Source: Takakia lepidozioides | Lineage: Eukaryota; Streptophyta; Takakiopsida; Takakiales; Takakiaceae | Assembly (NCBI GenBank): GCA_030704615.1 | Contig: CM060731.1 | Location: 30,196,001-30,260,000 of the forward strand | Direction of reading: 5' to 3' | DNA length: 64,000 bases | In this document: one piece after another, positions 25,701-38,552 of the stretch | Layout of the letters: each line of letters starts with the position of its first letter | Position numbering within the stretch: position 1 is the stretch's first letter | The notes under the pieces: model-generated | The model's input: only the letters and a program-made list of their open reading frames with translations | What the model was told of the DNA's origin: nothing | Database searches by the model: none | Position numbers and translations under genes: made by a program

Positions 25701-27460
25701 TTTTTCCCTCTTTCTGTGTCTCTCCCTCTCCTGCACACCCACAGAAACACAAACAATCACACTTTTCTAGAGATAAGTGCTACACTTAGTTCCTCATCAC
25801 CAGAAACCAGTATGGTGATTTCAATGGAATCTCATTTACTTGTTGGCGTGGAGTTGTATAACCCACTTCAGGAGGGTCAGTATCCCACTCAGACTGCACC
25901 CCTCACAGATATGTCATAGCCATTGTTTGCAGTGAAGCAAAAGGTGGAGCTGACCTTGTGAATGGGTGAACAGAGAAGACAGTGGTAAAGTATGAGATGA
26001 AGAGGCTCCATGAGGCAGTTCTGGAGCCGATGCGGCGGATGGATGGACAAAGCCAGCAGGTGTTGTACCTGCAGACCAAAGTGGAGAGAGAGATGGAGGT
26101 TAGCAGGACTCTGAAGAAAACTGTGAGTGTGGTCTCACACAACTTGCAGCTACGTGAGCAAGAGCTCCATATCATGCGTCGCAGGGCTGAGGATCAACAC
26201 TTGAGAAACAAGCTGCAGGTACTGCACACTTGGTCACTTGGCAGAAAGTGATGCTCAGCTTTTGTGATTTGGTCACTACAAACGCAATAGCCTTTCATCC
26301 ATCTCCTGCTTGGGCATTAGAGCAGTCTGTTAAGTCTATCACTCATTGGCATCAACTGCAAGATTGAGCTTGACTTCAGTTAGTCTGTAATTGAATGAGC
26401 ATCGCTATAGTTTTGAACTAAAGCTCGTATAGGTTCTTAAAGTGAGTGAACCATCCTACAAAAAAAATTCAGACTGGAAGTCCGCATGTTATCATAGTGA
26501 TAATGAAGTGAGGTTTGTTTCCACAGAGTCATTACCAACTGATTTTAGACAACTGTGTCAGACAAGAGCATGTTGTCCCTAGTATAATTAAGTGGATTGG
26601 AAACTCAAGGCCTGGGGAAAATATTGGAGTAGGAACCATTGCAAGCAGCATATCTTTGAAGTTTCTTCAAGCAATGTTTATGCACAAAGAGGGGAAGCCC
26701 GTCTTGTTGCTTCTTAAATTTAGACCTGGACAGGATTGGGACAATAAGTTCTGGCCATGACCCCTGCTAAACTCACTCCAAGGCTGGGTTGTAACAGCAA
26801 GCCGACCTGGAAGAGTTCTTCAAAATTGAGAGAAACCAGCTGGCAGATGAGCTCAACCAGAAGGAGGCAGAGTTACAAAAGATGAGAGAGGAGTTTCAAC
26901 AGACTCACCTGCAGCAGTGCCAGCAGCTGGAGCTGCAGCGGTCCAACATACCCAAGAACAAGCACCTCACCATGGACGAAAAGGATCAGCAGCAGGCGTT
27001 GTACTTGACTTCTCCCTTTTTCTTCCTTCTTTCTTTCTCTTTTTCTAATAGGCTCCTGCACTCTATACTCATGCACATCATATCATCCAAACGCTAACCT
27101 TACAGTGCTGAAACAGTAACCTTGTTTGCCTTCAGTGACCATCAGCATTTGCTCTGCCACCCAGTAACCCATGGTGGACATTGTAATCACACTTTGATAG
27201 GCCATCATGGTGCATTGCCTTGTAGGATGGAGGACGAGATAGCAAAGAAGACACAGATGGAAGGGAGCCTGCGAGATGCACATGCTTTTGAAGCTGAGCG
27301 AGTTGAGCTCCAGCAACAGCACCACCAGCAGCGCCTGGATTTCCAGCGACAGCAGCATGAAGCCACACTTACATTTGAAAAACAGCTTAAGGATGAAAGG
27401 GCTCAGTTACTTGAGAATTACCAGAGAGGCACTACTGACATGAAGCTCCCAGTGTGTTGA
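19711..27460 (+). CDS. SGS3: SGS3-type RNA-silencing protein (zf-XS, XS, coiled coil), 9 exons
   Basis: Exons 19711-19969, 20328-20495, 20695-20904, 21317-22057, 22473-23044, 23720-24023, 25974-26218, 26798-27000 and 27226-27460 join in phase to 978 residues (Arabidopsis SGS3: 625). In plants SGS3 stabilises cleaved RNA templates for RDR6 in cytoplasmic siRNA bodies, feeding ta-siRNA production and antiviral silencing. The N-terminal ~460 residues are low-complexity with repeated Trp (SGWH, DGWD, GGWE, AGWE, SGWG, SDWD). An acidic stretch (DLDDLEDDSDEAF) is followed by the XS zinc finger WHCPACKGGVGAIDW with HARTMRSRRVRLH (about 550-585). The XS domain starts at VWPPMVVIQNT and includes WLGMGNKELLDYF, YGPQGHRGMSLLVF and LYGFMATKEDIDLFNRH. 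The last three exons are Gln/Glu-rich coiled coil. The start ATG lies in AAACAAAATGG, a good plant context, but an upstream exon is possible. The exon 2 acceptor could instead be at about 20347. Confidence 0.92.
24124..24816 (-). other. 230-codon open frame inside SGS3 intron 6, unidentified
   Basis: An uninterrupted minus-strand frame lies wholly inside the 1.95-kb sixth intron of SGS3, on the opposite strand. I recognise no domain. It is rich in Cys, Phe and Ser and could be a retroelement remnant or chance. Its length is at the edge of what random sequence would give, so it is recorded but not called a gene. Confidence 0.25.
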
Positions 27461-27922
27461 GTCTCTCGCCACAACTTCTTAGCTTGTGGATGAACTGTTC
27501 TCAACTCAGGCAGGACATTGGAGGACGCGTTAAGAACAGCTGAGAAGATTGTTTCTACCAAATTCAGGTGTGGAGAGCATTGCCTTTCAAGTCTCTCTGT
27601 TAGAGCCACGTTTCCCTGCCTCCATCCGTTGGCCCTTCCATGGGCTTTCATATACTCTGCAAATTGCTACATGTGAAACTTCCTTCCTTTTCATTAGTTA
27701 GCCCCTTCAGAATCTACTCCACCAAACTAGGCAGAGGGGATGTGGTTGCAGGAGTATTTAAATGTCCCGCTTGCAATTGTCAGAAGGCCCTCCCCTGGAT
27801 ACAATAGTGTGTCCATCAACCAGGTGACTCCAGTGTCAGTGGAAATTTAGAGTTCTCACACTCTCCCCCTTCTTGTTTCGCCATTTATCTTAAACAGGGA
27901 CTTAGTTGAGCTCTCGAGGTCT

Positions 27923-28125
27923 GGTTTTTCCTTCTTTCTTTAAAAGAAAGGGGACAGAGGCCCTTATCATCAAATGAAGGTAGGAGAGCTCCCATTCCCT
28001 TGGGAGCTTGCAGTCCCAGTTTAGAGAATCTTGTGCAGAGGAAGCCAATCTTGCCTCCAGGAGGCGTCGAAATTGGGAGTAGTCTTGTTGTGCTTTCTTC
28101 AAAGCATCTGCAGTAATCACATCTC
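27923..28125 (-). repeat. LINE-like 3' end fragment
   Basis: Carries the GGGGACAGAGGCCCTTATCA block next to a pyrimidine-rich tract, as at 2301-2405. On the minus strand about 70 codons remain open upstream of the tail and are probably the last part of a LINE ORF2. Confidence 0.55.
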
Positions 28126-29576
28126 AAGAATTTCTTCCCTCATTGAGTAGGTCTGGAAACATGCATTGGGCTGGAGCCTTAAAAGAAACAGCAAGGGATC
28201 CATTTGGCTTCAGACCAAGAATAGAAGGATTTGATGAGTAAATTTATTTGGCTTCCTCAAGTTATTGTATTTTTTTTATGAACATCCAACAGATGCCCAG
28301 TGATTGGGGCATAAGGCTCAGTCTTGGGTTTAAAGTTTAAAACGGAATAGATGTGTGTTGGTTTTGACCCATTATAACCAACCCAACTATAAAAGGGGGT
28401 CGTTGGAGCTGGGGTGGCCGGGCAACCCGGTTACCACTGTTAAAAGATATACATGTTCCAAAGCAGAAGGCAATGGCCCTTCCAGTGAAGTGACATCATA
28501 ATTTACACTTACTTCCAACCTCGACCTCGACAGAGTCTTTTTATTTTTTTCGTTTTTTTTTTCCTTACAAGTTTTTTTTAATTTGTTGTTGTTGTTGAAC
28601 TTCTTGACTTGGAGTGGACTACACTGTAATATTGTTTGCCTAGAAATCTTTCACTAACTACTTGGTGATGGTACTTCCATGTTGATCCCCAACTAGAACA
28701 TCATTGAAAAAGTTGATGTAATTGCATCCTCACATATTATGTATAGGAGCTGATCATGTGAAATAGAGCGCCCGGGCAGTCGTAAAGGTCTGGCACCAGA
28801 TTTTACATAATGTCCCCTTCGAGGTCATATTCGGCTTAAAGACTAAAGAACCTACATGGTCGCCAGTTGAGCATTATTGACCTAGATGGTGTGAGCATCA
28901 TACTCATTCTCAACAACCGTCACCACATGCGCATTCTGCTCACACTGGACTGCTTGAGCTGGGCAAAGTACTTAGGAGCCACAACAACCTGGTAATCATA
29001 ACTTCAGGTGTAAGGAGAGGCCACGAAAAGAGTGCAAAATGTGATAAAAACGTTCATCTCTTCACACTCATTGGTTGCTTTATACTTCAATCAAATGAGT
29101 TCAAAAATTTAAATAGAACAACATGTAAGCATCCTGCTGTATGGCTGGATTCGTCTCAGATGAGTAGTCTACAATAAGATCCATCGGCAGATATGACAAC
29201 AGTTGAAAGTAGCTTGTCACCTGGGCTCAAGTTGCAGATATCTAGGAAAGCAAACATAACTAACAAGCTCATCACCAAATGCTCCTGGCACAGTCCAATC
29301 ACCGTCTTCACAGTGGACCACCCTCAACTTCATGGTTTTGCAGCTGCGTAGTAGTCATAACAATAGGCATGACAGCAGTCAAATTGCAAAATTTGTCACT
29401 ATCTTGGATACCAGTTATGCAAACAGAAACAATAGCTCTACTAGAATCCTTCTAGACAAGAGTCTGACTACTCATGAGGTGCTCAATCTGTCACAGCAAA
29501 CTGAATATGCACCTTCAACATGCTCCTGTCAATTCTCAACCGGAGGGAGATTTGCATTAGGTCACAACTGTTTGAA
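28126..29576. other. Convergent intergenic region SGS3/PDX3
   Basis: AT-rich spacer with T tracts near 28540-28590. No gene recognised on either strand. Confidence 0.5.
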
Positions 29577-32500
29577 TTAGGGTGCCAGTCGATCCATGGT
29601 CCATGTTTGGGTACCATCGGCTGACCGCGTATAATGCAGCCTGTATCACAACATGCCATCCATCAGTTGTGTGGTCGTGCAGCAGAGAGATGTACTATTG
29701 CCAAACTGTAAATGTAACGACAATATGTCCTCCAGGGCAATTATCTGCATGAAGCTAGGCCAACGGTGGTTAGAAGCTGACAGCTCCATTTCACACAAAC
29801 TGATGCAAATAATGTAAATCTACCTACATGATAACGTTTCCTGTCATGGTGATGTAAGGAATAAGGGTCCCAAATTGTGGCAGGGGCTATTCCTGAAGGT
29901 CGAAAAAACGGACAGGATTGGAGCGGCCAATGGAGAGGGAGGGCAGCCCACCTATCGTGGAGCCGTGATTCTCGGCCCTGCCAAAACTCCATTACTTCAG
30001 GTTGCAAGCGAAAGCCTCCCCAATGCTCTGGTCTGGGAATGTATCTTCTGCAAATGTACCCACATACGATTCACATTAGGTGCAGGTTACAGTACAAGGG
30101 AACCAAGGGAGACAAATGGTCGGATATCCTCTATGGGATGTCACACCTACTTCTGTGCAGATGATGAAGTAGCAGAGATTATCGCCAAGGGCTATGATAG
30201 TTCTCAAATGACAGTCTTACGAAGGGAACATCAAGAAGTAGAGCAAAACAAAGACCGGAGCAAATTTACCCCTTATCCATATGATATTTATATTTTTCAA
30301 GTCCCAAGCCCTGAGACCCCTCTTTGATGGATTCACACCAGCATATCTTTAAATTTCAAGTAGGGCCTGTTGGACACTGCACACACTCAAGTAGGAGAAA
30401 ACATACACAAATAAGCTGACAGCCTGCCCTTGCAAGACTTCTGCAACTATCACTCATTGTGGCAATGAGATGATTGGATAAATGTACATGTCAAGCATGA
30501 AAACATCCACCGAGAGACAGGGACATACCCATCTGCATATTGAGCAACAAGATGCTCGTAACTGCCATCCAGCACATGTCGTCCAGGCAGCACAGAACTC
30601 TACACTCCAGCCAAAAAACATGTGAGAAAGCTCTCTGTTTGCCGTAGCCTTGTGGCCATACGCCCTGCGCCCAGTTTGGGTGCGAACAAGGGGGAACAGA
30701 CAGTACCTATCTGAGGGGCTCAGTCCAGTAGTGGGACTTACCTTGATATAAACAATTTGTTCAGGTTTTACAGATTTCCTCTAGAAACATATGAGAGAGA
30801 ATGTACTCATGCTGTTCCCTACCGTGGCATGCCATAGCCTTATGGCCATTGACCCCATGGGAACTAACCCTCCCGGAGCCTTTTGTGGGGTTTGCAGCCA
30901 CCAGGGTTTAACATATGAGAGAGAGAGACAGAGCTGCACTTCCAGAATGAAGCCTTCTTCCATTGCAACAGAGACAGTAGCTTTGCCACCATAGGGCCCC
31001 CTCCCAGTTGGGGTGACACTTGATAGAAATCAGCAATACAGACATGAAAGTGCAGTATTCAATCTATAGATACTGCTTTCTGGCATCAGGTTGCTGAACT
31101 GTCTTTGCATTAAGAACATAGTTCCCAGAGCACATACAGAAAGCACCAACTCTCCTACAAAACAGTCTCGATAAATGAATATGTCTATCTTGAAAATAAC
31201 TGCTTTAACAATCACCAATCTATGGATACCTTGAATACATACAAATAAAATATTCTTTGTCCAGGCAAGTCACTGTTGTGATGCCTCATGGCAATCTAGT
31301 GAAACCCTGTTCAAATATCAAAAGGTGATAGCATCTTTCACAGGATCCGTACAGTGGCTAATAATGGTGGTCTTCCTTCGATCATGTCTTAGAAGATCAA
31401 CCTTTCTGTACACCAGCAAGGAATCATTACCTGTGGACTAACAAGAGCACCAAGCTGGCTTCCTCGCGGTCGACTATGGAAGTATTCATCTGACTCCTCT
31501 GGAGTTACTTTCTCCACAGGGCCCTCAATCCGCACCTGCCACAAAGCAACTGAGTACTCTCTTTAAAGCAAAGTGTTTGTTAAGGTCACTACTCTGAGAA
31601 GTGGAAGAACAATCTTGGGGTCAAATCTGAGCTTCTACTCATGTGTCCCTTTCAATTCCCATTTAAGTATTTGTACAACAGTCATGGGTGAAACCCCTCT
31701 TCTGATGGCATAGACTAGACGGGGCCTTCTTCCTCCATACATATCCCCTAAAAAAGAACCTATTGTGATGGTACATCATTCAGTCCCTCCACCTGTTATC
31801 TGACTTGATACTCTATCTGCGGTTGTGTGTACTTTCCTTCCCCATTCTCCCCTTGCCTCTTCAGAAAAAGGGTGATACCTGTCGGTGGAGGCGCTCCCAA
31901 AAGAAAACCAATGCAGCTCTGGGATTAGCTGCCAAGTCAGCCGCCTTTCGACTCCCATAGTTTGTGTACCTGTCAACAATGAAGCATTAAAAGGAACAGT
32001 ATTTGCAGCTACCCCAGGGGTTCATTTAATGTCAAACAACTCATGGCAAATTAAGTCTTGTGGATGATCCCCAGAATACAGCGTAGCTACAGGGCAACAG
32101 AAAATTGTTTGAATAACAGTACCACAGACTGAGTCTATTGTTTACAGTACAAAGTCAAACTTAAAACTATTGATTTCACACCATAGTTCTGGTGCGTGTA
32201 CAAAATATTTCATAGGCTTTACTCCAGGGAGTGTAAAAAGAAGGCAGACTCCTGCCAAAACAAGCGTACATTAAGGTATCTCTTCACCTCGACAGACTAC
32301 TGTCTTCTGTTTGGAAGGTGGGAACCTTCTGAAGGCCGTAACCAGGGCAACGGCATTGCCCACACCTTTCCCCGAGGACTCAAAAAACCCAAGTACTCAC
32401 GCATTAGGTGACCGGTTGACCGAATGACCCCCATCCTAAAGCTGGGTTGCTCTAATGGGTGGCAATATGACATACACCTATGTGGTTTTGAACCCACAAC

Positions 32501-35500
32501 CACAAGGCCATCTTGTGTCTTATTACCACTGGGTGGGCCATCTGTCCATGTATGTTCATGTTGCACCTTCCATCAATCGGAACAGTAAGGAAACAAGATT
32601 CTTGAGTCCTTAGCAACCAAAGTCAGACTGTAGACAAAAAGACCTTTGGGACACTCAGCTGGATCCACTTACCAGACAAATCCATGTTGATCAAATCCTT
32701 TCAGCAACACCATTCGTGCTGAGCTGCAATTCCACCCAACACCCCCACAACCAGCCTTTGATCCATGAAACCCCGTCTGATGTTTTCACTGCACGCCATA
32801 GCTGCATTCATGTCCGATGCTTCGAAAAAGATCTTACTTCATGGTGTATGCACAGCAATGGAGCCTCATGGAAAGGCAATCAAGTCATGAAAAGTACTTA
32901 CGGTCGGCCATCGCCATCCGCAGTGGCCAAGGTCATTGCATTGGGTTCAGGGAGGCCTCCAGCAACAGCATCGTCAAACCACTGCTGAAACTGCAAACTC
33001 ACAATGCAGATTGTTGATGTCCAGAAAATATCCTAGAACAAATTCATAGACCACTACGACCAAATGGCCCCACTGTCCTGCTGAGTGCAAGGGGCTCCCT
33101 AAGATGAGATGCAGTTAATATGAAGCTCTGATTGCCAGAGCCTCGTCCATAGACTCCATCCTGGCAGGCATGGACTCTGCACAAAGTGTCCAGGAGGGCT
33201 TGAATCCTGGAGGTTCCTGTTTGAAGCAAGGTTCAGAGTGTTTGGTGGGTATCCTATTGGAGCTCACCTGCTATCTGGGTACTCCAATCTGCCATTGGTG
33301 CTCATGACGTGGACGTCCTTCAGATGTAGTTTTGTTCTTCATGTCAGGATCTTTTTGTATATCATCATGCCATCCAGGAAACTCTCCATAAAAGCTTACT
33401 TCGTGATGTTGTTTCCTTACTGTATTGGGCATTTGGAAGACATTTTCAAAAAGAGACACAGGAAGAAAGAGACAATACAAACATTACAGTTCACATGCAA
33501 GAAGCACACGCAATTACCTGTAGAATTGGGTCACTCTGAGCTTGCTCTTCCAAAAGTTCCGAACCTACATAATTCAACCGCAATGCTGCCACGTCTACAT
33601 GGGGAGGTTTGCCAATGCGAACACACATGGACTGCCCTGGATATGGCGGCAAGCGCAGCCCATACTTGTCAACAACTGCTTGGGGGACAAACCTTCCCCC
33701 AAGAAAATGATGGGTACCCTTGAATTTCTTGGCACAAAGCTTGGGTGCAGTCAATGATACCTGCAGAACACAAAACCACCTGAGCATTTGTTTTCTGAAG
33801 TTGGAGGGATGATGTAGCAGAAGACAGAAAGAAAGACGGGGAGAGAATGTACTCATGAGACGACGTTTCCGGTAGCCTTGTGGATACAGACCCTACGCCC
33901 AGTTTGGGTGGAACAAGAGGGAACAGACATTACATTTGTGAGGGGCTCACTCCAGTATTGGAACTCACTTTGGTATGAATAATTGGTTTGGGCTTTCTGG
34001 ATTTCCTCTAGACATCCCTTCACACAAGCATCCATCTGCTGTGTTCAGCTGCCCAGCAATTAGACCCCAACAGGGCCAGGGCTTTAGGCTCAGCCTCGAA
34101 TTTTTGAAAGTTAGTGAACAGAGGTGCAGGGACTATGTTCTTGATAGTCCTGAAGAGGGTCGCTCTCTGATGAGAATTCCCTAGACATTGTATAGGAAAA
34201 TGGATATTGTCTTCAGGCCACCCAATTGGGAATCTCCCTTTCCTCTCTGCATCTGTTTATTGTTCAAAGGTAGACTCCCTGCCCCGACTCTAAATTTCAA
34301 TCTAGTGTCGAGGGTAGGTAGGCCCTTCAGATCATCCTTAAAAGGTCCTCACCATGTCACCCACTCGAAACCAGTTCAGGGAAGTTTTATGCCTAACTTC
34401 ATTGAGACACAGAGGGAGATAGAGAATGGAAGTGTATGTTCCCTTTGTTCCACGGCAAATACTGTCTCATGGGTACATCATCTATCTCTCCGTCAACCCT
34501 GGGGGCTGGGTTCGGTAGGCTCTGGAAGGGTTAGTTGCCCCCGGGTTCAGTGGCCGTAAGGCTATGGCAAGCCAACGTTTGCAGGGCATGGCATGAGTAT
34601 ATTCTCTCTCCCTCTTGGGTCGACGGCCACAAGGCTACGGCAAACGTTGTCTTACGTCTTTGTCAGGGGCCCACTCTGGTAGCGGTACTTAACTTCGTGT
34701 AGACAATTAGTTCAGGCTTTCCAGATATCCTCTAGAAAGCCCGTCACACAACCATCAACCTGTGTGTGAGCTGCCCCGCTATTAGACCCCAACAGGGCCA
34801 GGGCTTTAGGCTCAGCCTCAAGATTTTCAAAGTTGGTGAACGAGGTGCAGGAACAATGTTCCTGATGTTCTTATTGTTCAAAGGTAGGCTCCCCACCCTG
34901 AGTTTGAAATTGATGCGGAGTAAGAGAGAGAGAGAGGGAGAGAGAGACCAGCATAGCAGGAAACAATCCAGTACCCTCCGTGTCCCCATCCTCTACATGC
35001 CAGCCAGATGGGATGTCGACTGACACAACTGCTGGCACCCCAACTTCCTCTGCCTTTGTGCCAGGTGGCACCACCAGACGTTTAAGTAGAGAATCAAAAG
35101 GAGGACGGGGTACTCCTGCAACGACAACGAGAATCCTTGTAAGTATAAGAAACAATGACAACGAAAACAAAATTGATAGTAACCATAATTTTTCATCACT
35201 TGTTTCCAGTACAAACTTCAAAGTCAGGGCCTTCAACTTAAAAGCACTTTTGAGCATAACAGAGTAAGAGACGGTAAGAACAGTAGCATACTGTACAATT
35301 CACATGTTATCAAATACACATCTTATGAAAGCCAACATGTACAAAGATCCTGGATGGAGGAGGAGCAAAACTAATGGCTTAGTTGAACTTAACCAACCAT
35401 GAAAGGAGAACCCAAACATGGCATCCACAACAACATCAAACTTGTCTGCCAGTCTCGATGGTAGCTCGTCTGCCGACAAGAATGGAATCCCCAAGCTTTC

Positions 35501-37400
35501 CAGCTGCACACAGACCAATTCAACAATAGAGAAATGAACGCAATCAGTACTCCGGGCAAATGTAACAAGCTGTGATATTGAGCTCCAAATCCAATCCGAT
35601 TCCAGCTGTTACCATCAGTCATAGGCTGAGACAAGATTCTTTGGAGCAATTTTATGTACCCGGCACACCAGCCATTAGGATTATTTCTTGATTCAGGGGT
35701 GCCAAAGATTAGTTGCAAGTAGTGTTTTGCAGCCACTCCCCCCCCCCTACATTTTTGAAGTGTCTAAGCTCCCCCCACAGCCACCCAAGCAGCAAAAGAA
35801 TCACCCACCTATACCTTGCCATCAATAAAAGAAATTTACCATCGACCCTATCCCTCCTAGGGTCATCAATGGCCAAAATCCAGTACAGCCATCAACGGCT
35901 TCATCTCAGCAGGAAAGACAATTATGCCTCAGGATACCACAATAGTGCCAGCATAGATCCAACGTTCCAATTATTCTCCTCCCTCCCACGAGTGAAACGA
36001 TGGAGTGAAACATGCCTGAGTCACGAGGCCATGATAGAGAGGCTTGTCGGTACGCTTGGGGTAGCAAATGGAGGGCCTGTATCCAAAATGGTGTAGATGA
36101 CGTGCTGCCACAAGCCCATCCCCTCCATTGTTGCCCGGCCCACATATGATCAGAACACGGGAGTGCTCCAGCACTCCATAAACCTGCCACCCATGTATTT
36201 CTTCATTCTGCTCATTCTTTATTCCAATTTAGCTGGTATGTTGGAATCTCGGTCCTGAAACGTGCAATCATTCAGAGGGCCACCTATTCTTGTCAACCGA
36301 CCTTAAACTGGCAGGAAAATGGGTCCTGAAGTAAGACAGTTTAATTTCTACCTGTTTTCAAGGTCTGCCTGTCCTGATACAAGTGCAAACATATATCATT
36401 ACACCAATATCACCACTGCTTCAAAGTCACATCTCCTAGAGAACTTCAGTCAATCAATTCCAAAAAGTATTTCAATCAACTAAACCCCCAATGACAAAGT
36501 ACGCTCACATTTACTCGAATGACGTTTTTAATATCTGTGAAAAGGCAATCCGTACCTCTGTAATGGCTGATGCAACACTCAATCCTGCCAGTTCCTTTGA
36601 GTCCATACAGCCACAGGGAGAAAGCAAAGGATTTTAGTTGTTGTTGCTGAGCGCAAACAAAGGACATTAGCACCTATTATTATATACTCTCTAAGCAATA
36701 TATTTCAACCTAACCATATCAGCAGACAAGTGTGAGACAAAGCTCTGCCCATATCCAACTCCGAAGTTAACCCGAGTCGGTGAAGAAATTGTACCATGTG
36801 AGGTGAGATTCAAACTTCTTCCTAACTGTTTGCTGCTTGCTGTCAATGAGTACTCTCTCTGTATCTCTCACATACGGTGTGTCCTCCTCCAATAATTTCC
36901 CAACCATGCTTTCTGACAAAACCATTCCTAAGGGATGCTGCCCACCCTCCCGGCGTACCGAACTAATATCTTCCAAAAAAAGTGAAAGCCTAGCTAGTGA
37001 ATACAGGCGGGGCCAGCCTTCAGTTACATAAATTGAGGTGTATCAACAATTCCCAGTCATCAATCTGTCCCATGTGGCACTTGTAACATTAGAACCATGT
37101 TTGGCAAAGGTCCCCAAGCGGGACCCCAGCAACAGGTAAAATGAGAATGGTGTCACTCCAAGACTTATGGCAATGTCAAAATTGAGCACATGCTTCAATT
37201 GAGGGTTGGAGGATCTTCAGCCTTCATATTTGGCAATGTGACATTATGACCTTCTGCGAGAAAAACAAGAGAGAGCAAATGAGAGGGTTTACCATGAGCT
37301 GATCAATAGAGAAACCGTGTTCTCCCATGAGCAACTCATCAATGGCAGTTGCATCTGCCTGCGAGAGATAGGAGAGCTCGTTCAAGTGCGAGGTAGCCAT
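29577..37400 (-). CDS. PDX3: PDX3: NAD(P)H-hydrate epimerase fused to PNP/PMP oxidase, 13 exons
   Basis: Exons in coding order are 37400-37293, 36594-36556, 36183-36016, 35503-35398, 35115-34949, 33760-33518, 32990-32902, 32723-32673, 31969-31879, 31535-31431, 30599-30529, 30047-29952 and 29640-29577. They give 465 residues. Residues 1-245 are the YjeF_N/NNRE fold: [60 protein letters not shown] and [16 protein letters not shown]. This domain epimerises damaged NAD(P)HX. The C-terminal half is FMN-dependent pyridox(am)ine phosphate oxidase: [68 protein letters not shown] and the final DRLAP. It makes PLP. The fusion is the known plant architecture. The model starts at ATG 37400 and lacks the ~65-residue transit peptide of Arabidopsis PDX3. 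A splice acceptor 10 bases before this ATG shows that a 5' exon exists. The intron after exon 3 has a GC donor. Confidence 0.95.
30640..30785. repeat. Dispersed repeat copy 2, in PDX3 intron 10
   Basis: Starts GCCGTAGCCTTGTGGCCATA and continues with GAGGGGCTCAGTCCAGTAG and TTTCCTCTAGAAAC, matching the 3719, 33862 and 34605 copies. It lacks the 3' half. Confidence 0.7.
33862..34135. repeat. Dispersed repeat copy 3, in PDX3 intron 5
   Basis: Full-length copy: GTTTCCGGTAGCCTTGTGG, GAGGGGCTCACTCCAGTA, CCTTCACACAAGCATCCA, then CCCCAACAGGGCCAGGGC and TTTAGGCTCAGCCT. Confidence 0.8.
34605..34862. repeat. Dispersed repeat copy 4, in PDX3 intron 5
   Basis: Close relative of the previous copy in the same intron and orientation. 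It shares CCCCAACAGGGCCAGGGC, TTTAGGCTCAGCCT and the following TTCAAAGTTGGTGAAC. The pair may be separate insertions or a local duplication. Confidence 0.8.
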
Positions 37401-38151
37401 GCTGCTACGTCTGCAATGTAAAAAAGTGCCAGTGTCATCACTGCACTTGAAGTTGCCACCATTTTATGTCCATTTCCAGCATTTCAGACTTTATTGTGTT
37501 AGCCACCAAAGGTTTCGAGAGGGGTTGCATTAGGTTAGTAAAAGTTCCCACATTATGCTTGCAGAAAACCGTGGAGCATGTTTCGAGAATCCTAAATTAC
37601 TAGTACAGATGAGTGGGAGAAAATATGTTGTTACCCTTTTGTAGATGATGGCTCTACCACACCAGTTGCACCACAGGTGTGACAATCTCGTGTCTGGCCC
37701 GGATACCCTGTGCTGGGCCAAAACCCAAGAAACGGTTGCTCCGTGGGGTAATTATAAACCCTAGTCCCTTTTTCCCACAACGGCTGCCTGCTAAGCCAAG
37801 ACTACAAAGCACACCATGGCAATGAGTTACCACCAGAAGCAGACGGCCTCATTTGCACAATCTTAATAGAACCCAACTTCCCACTCAGATTTCCCTTTCT
37901 CTCGCTTCTCACTTCTCCATCCAGCCTTCGGCGATTGTGATCATTTCTTCCAACAAAGCGGGTTTGTACTGTCGAAGGAAAAACACGCGACAAACCTTAA
38001 TCAGAGGCCACCGACTAGCTGCTTTCCGAAACCGAGGTAGTTGGCACTGCAAGATTAGAGAAAGGGATCGTGGACGCAATGCAGCAGTCTCAGCCTTCAA
38101 GGACCCCCCTTCCAGACTGCACCCCAGTGGTCAGAAACATACTGACGGATG
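37401..38151. other. PDX3 upstream region, probable 5' exon (minus)
   Basis: Minus-strand splice acceptor TTGCAG lies at 37416-37411, just before the PDX3 ATG, so a spliced leader is expected upstream. Open minus frames at 38100-37909 and 37993-37802 are possible leader or transit-peptide exons. Neither joins in the phase-2 frame needed to extend the PDX3 reading frame with a donor I could accept. Confidence 0.4.
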
Positions 38152-38552
38152 CAAATCACCATAGGTAATAGATAGAGCTGAATGCATCAGTGAATCCGCG
38201 CATACTTGTTACCTCTTACACAGAAACCTTCTGGATCAATTTGATTTGCTTGTATGCAAATGGAAATCACCATAGGTAATAGATAGAGCTGAATGCATCA
38301 GTGAATCCGCGCATACTATTTAGCTCTTACACAGAAACCTTCCGGATCAATTTGATTTGCTTGTATGCAAATGGAAATCGCCATAGGTAATAGATAGAGC
38401 TGAATGCATCAGTGAATCCGCGCACACTTGTTACCTCTTGTATGGAAATGGAAATCACCATAGGTAGTAGATGCATCAGTGAATCCGCGCATACTTGTTA
38501 CCTCTTACACAGAAACCTTGTGGATCAATTTGATTTGCTTGTATGCAAATGG
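38152..38552. repeat. 111-bp tandem repeat, about 4 units
   Basis: Units begin AAATCACCATAGGTAATAGA near 38153, 38264, 38375 and 38452. They contain GAATGCATCAGTGAATCCGC and ATCAATTTGATTTGCTTGTA. The third unit has lost about 34 bases. The array lies directly upstream of the PDX3 leader region. Confidence 0.92.

Noticed and set aside
33238-33723. 161-codon plus frame
   Set aside because: Antisense shadow of PDX3 exon 6 (33518-33760), whose minus-strand frame matches the conserved enzyme.
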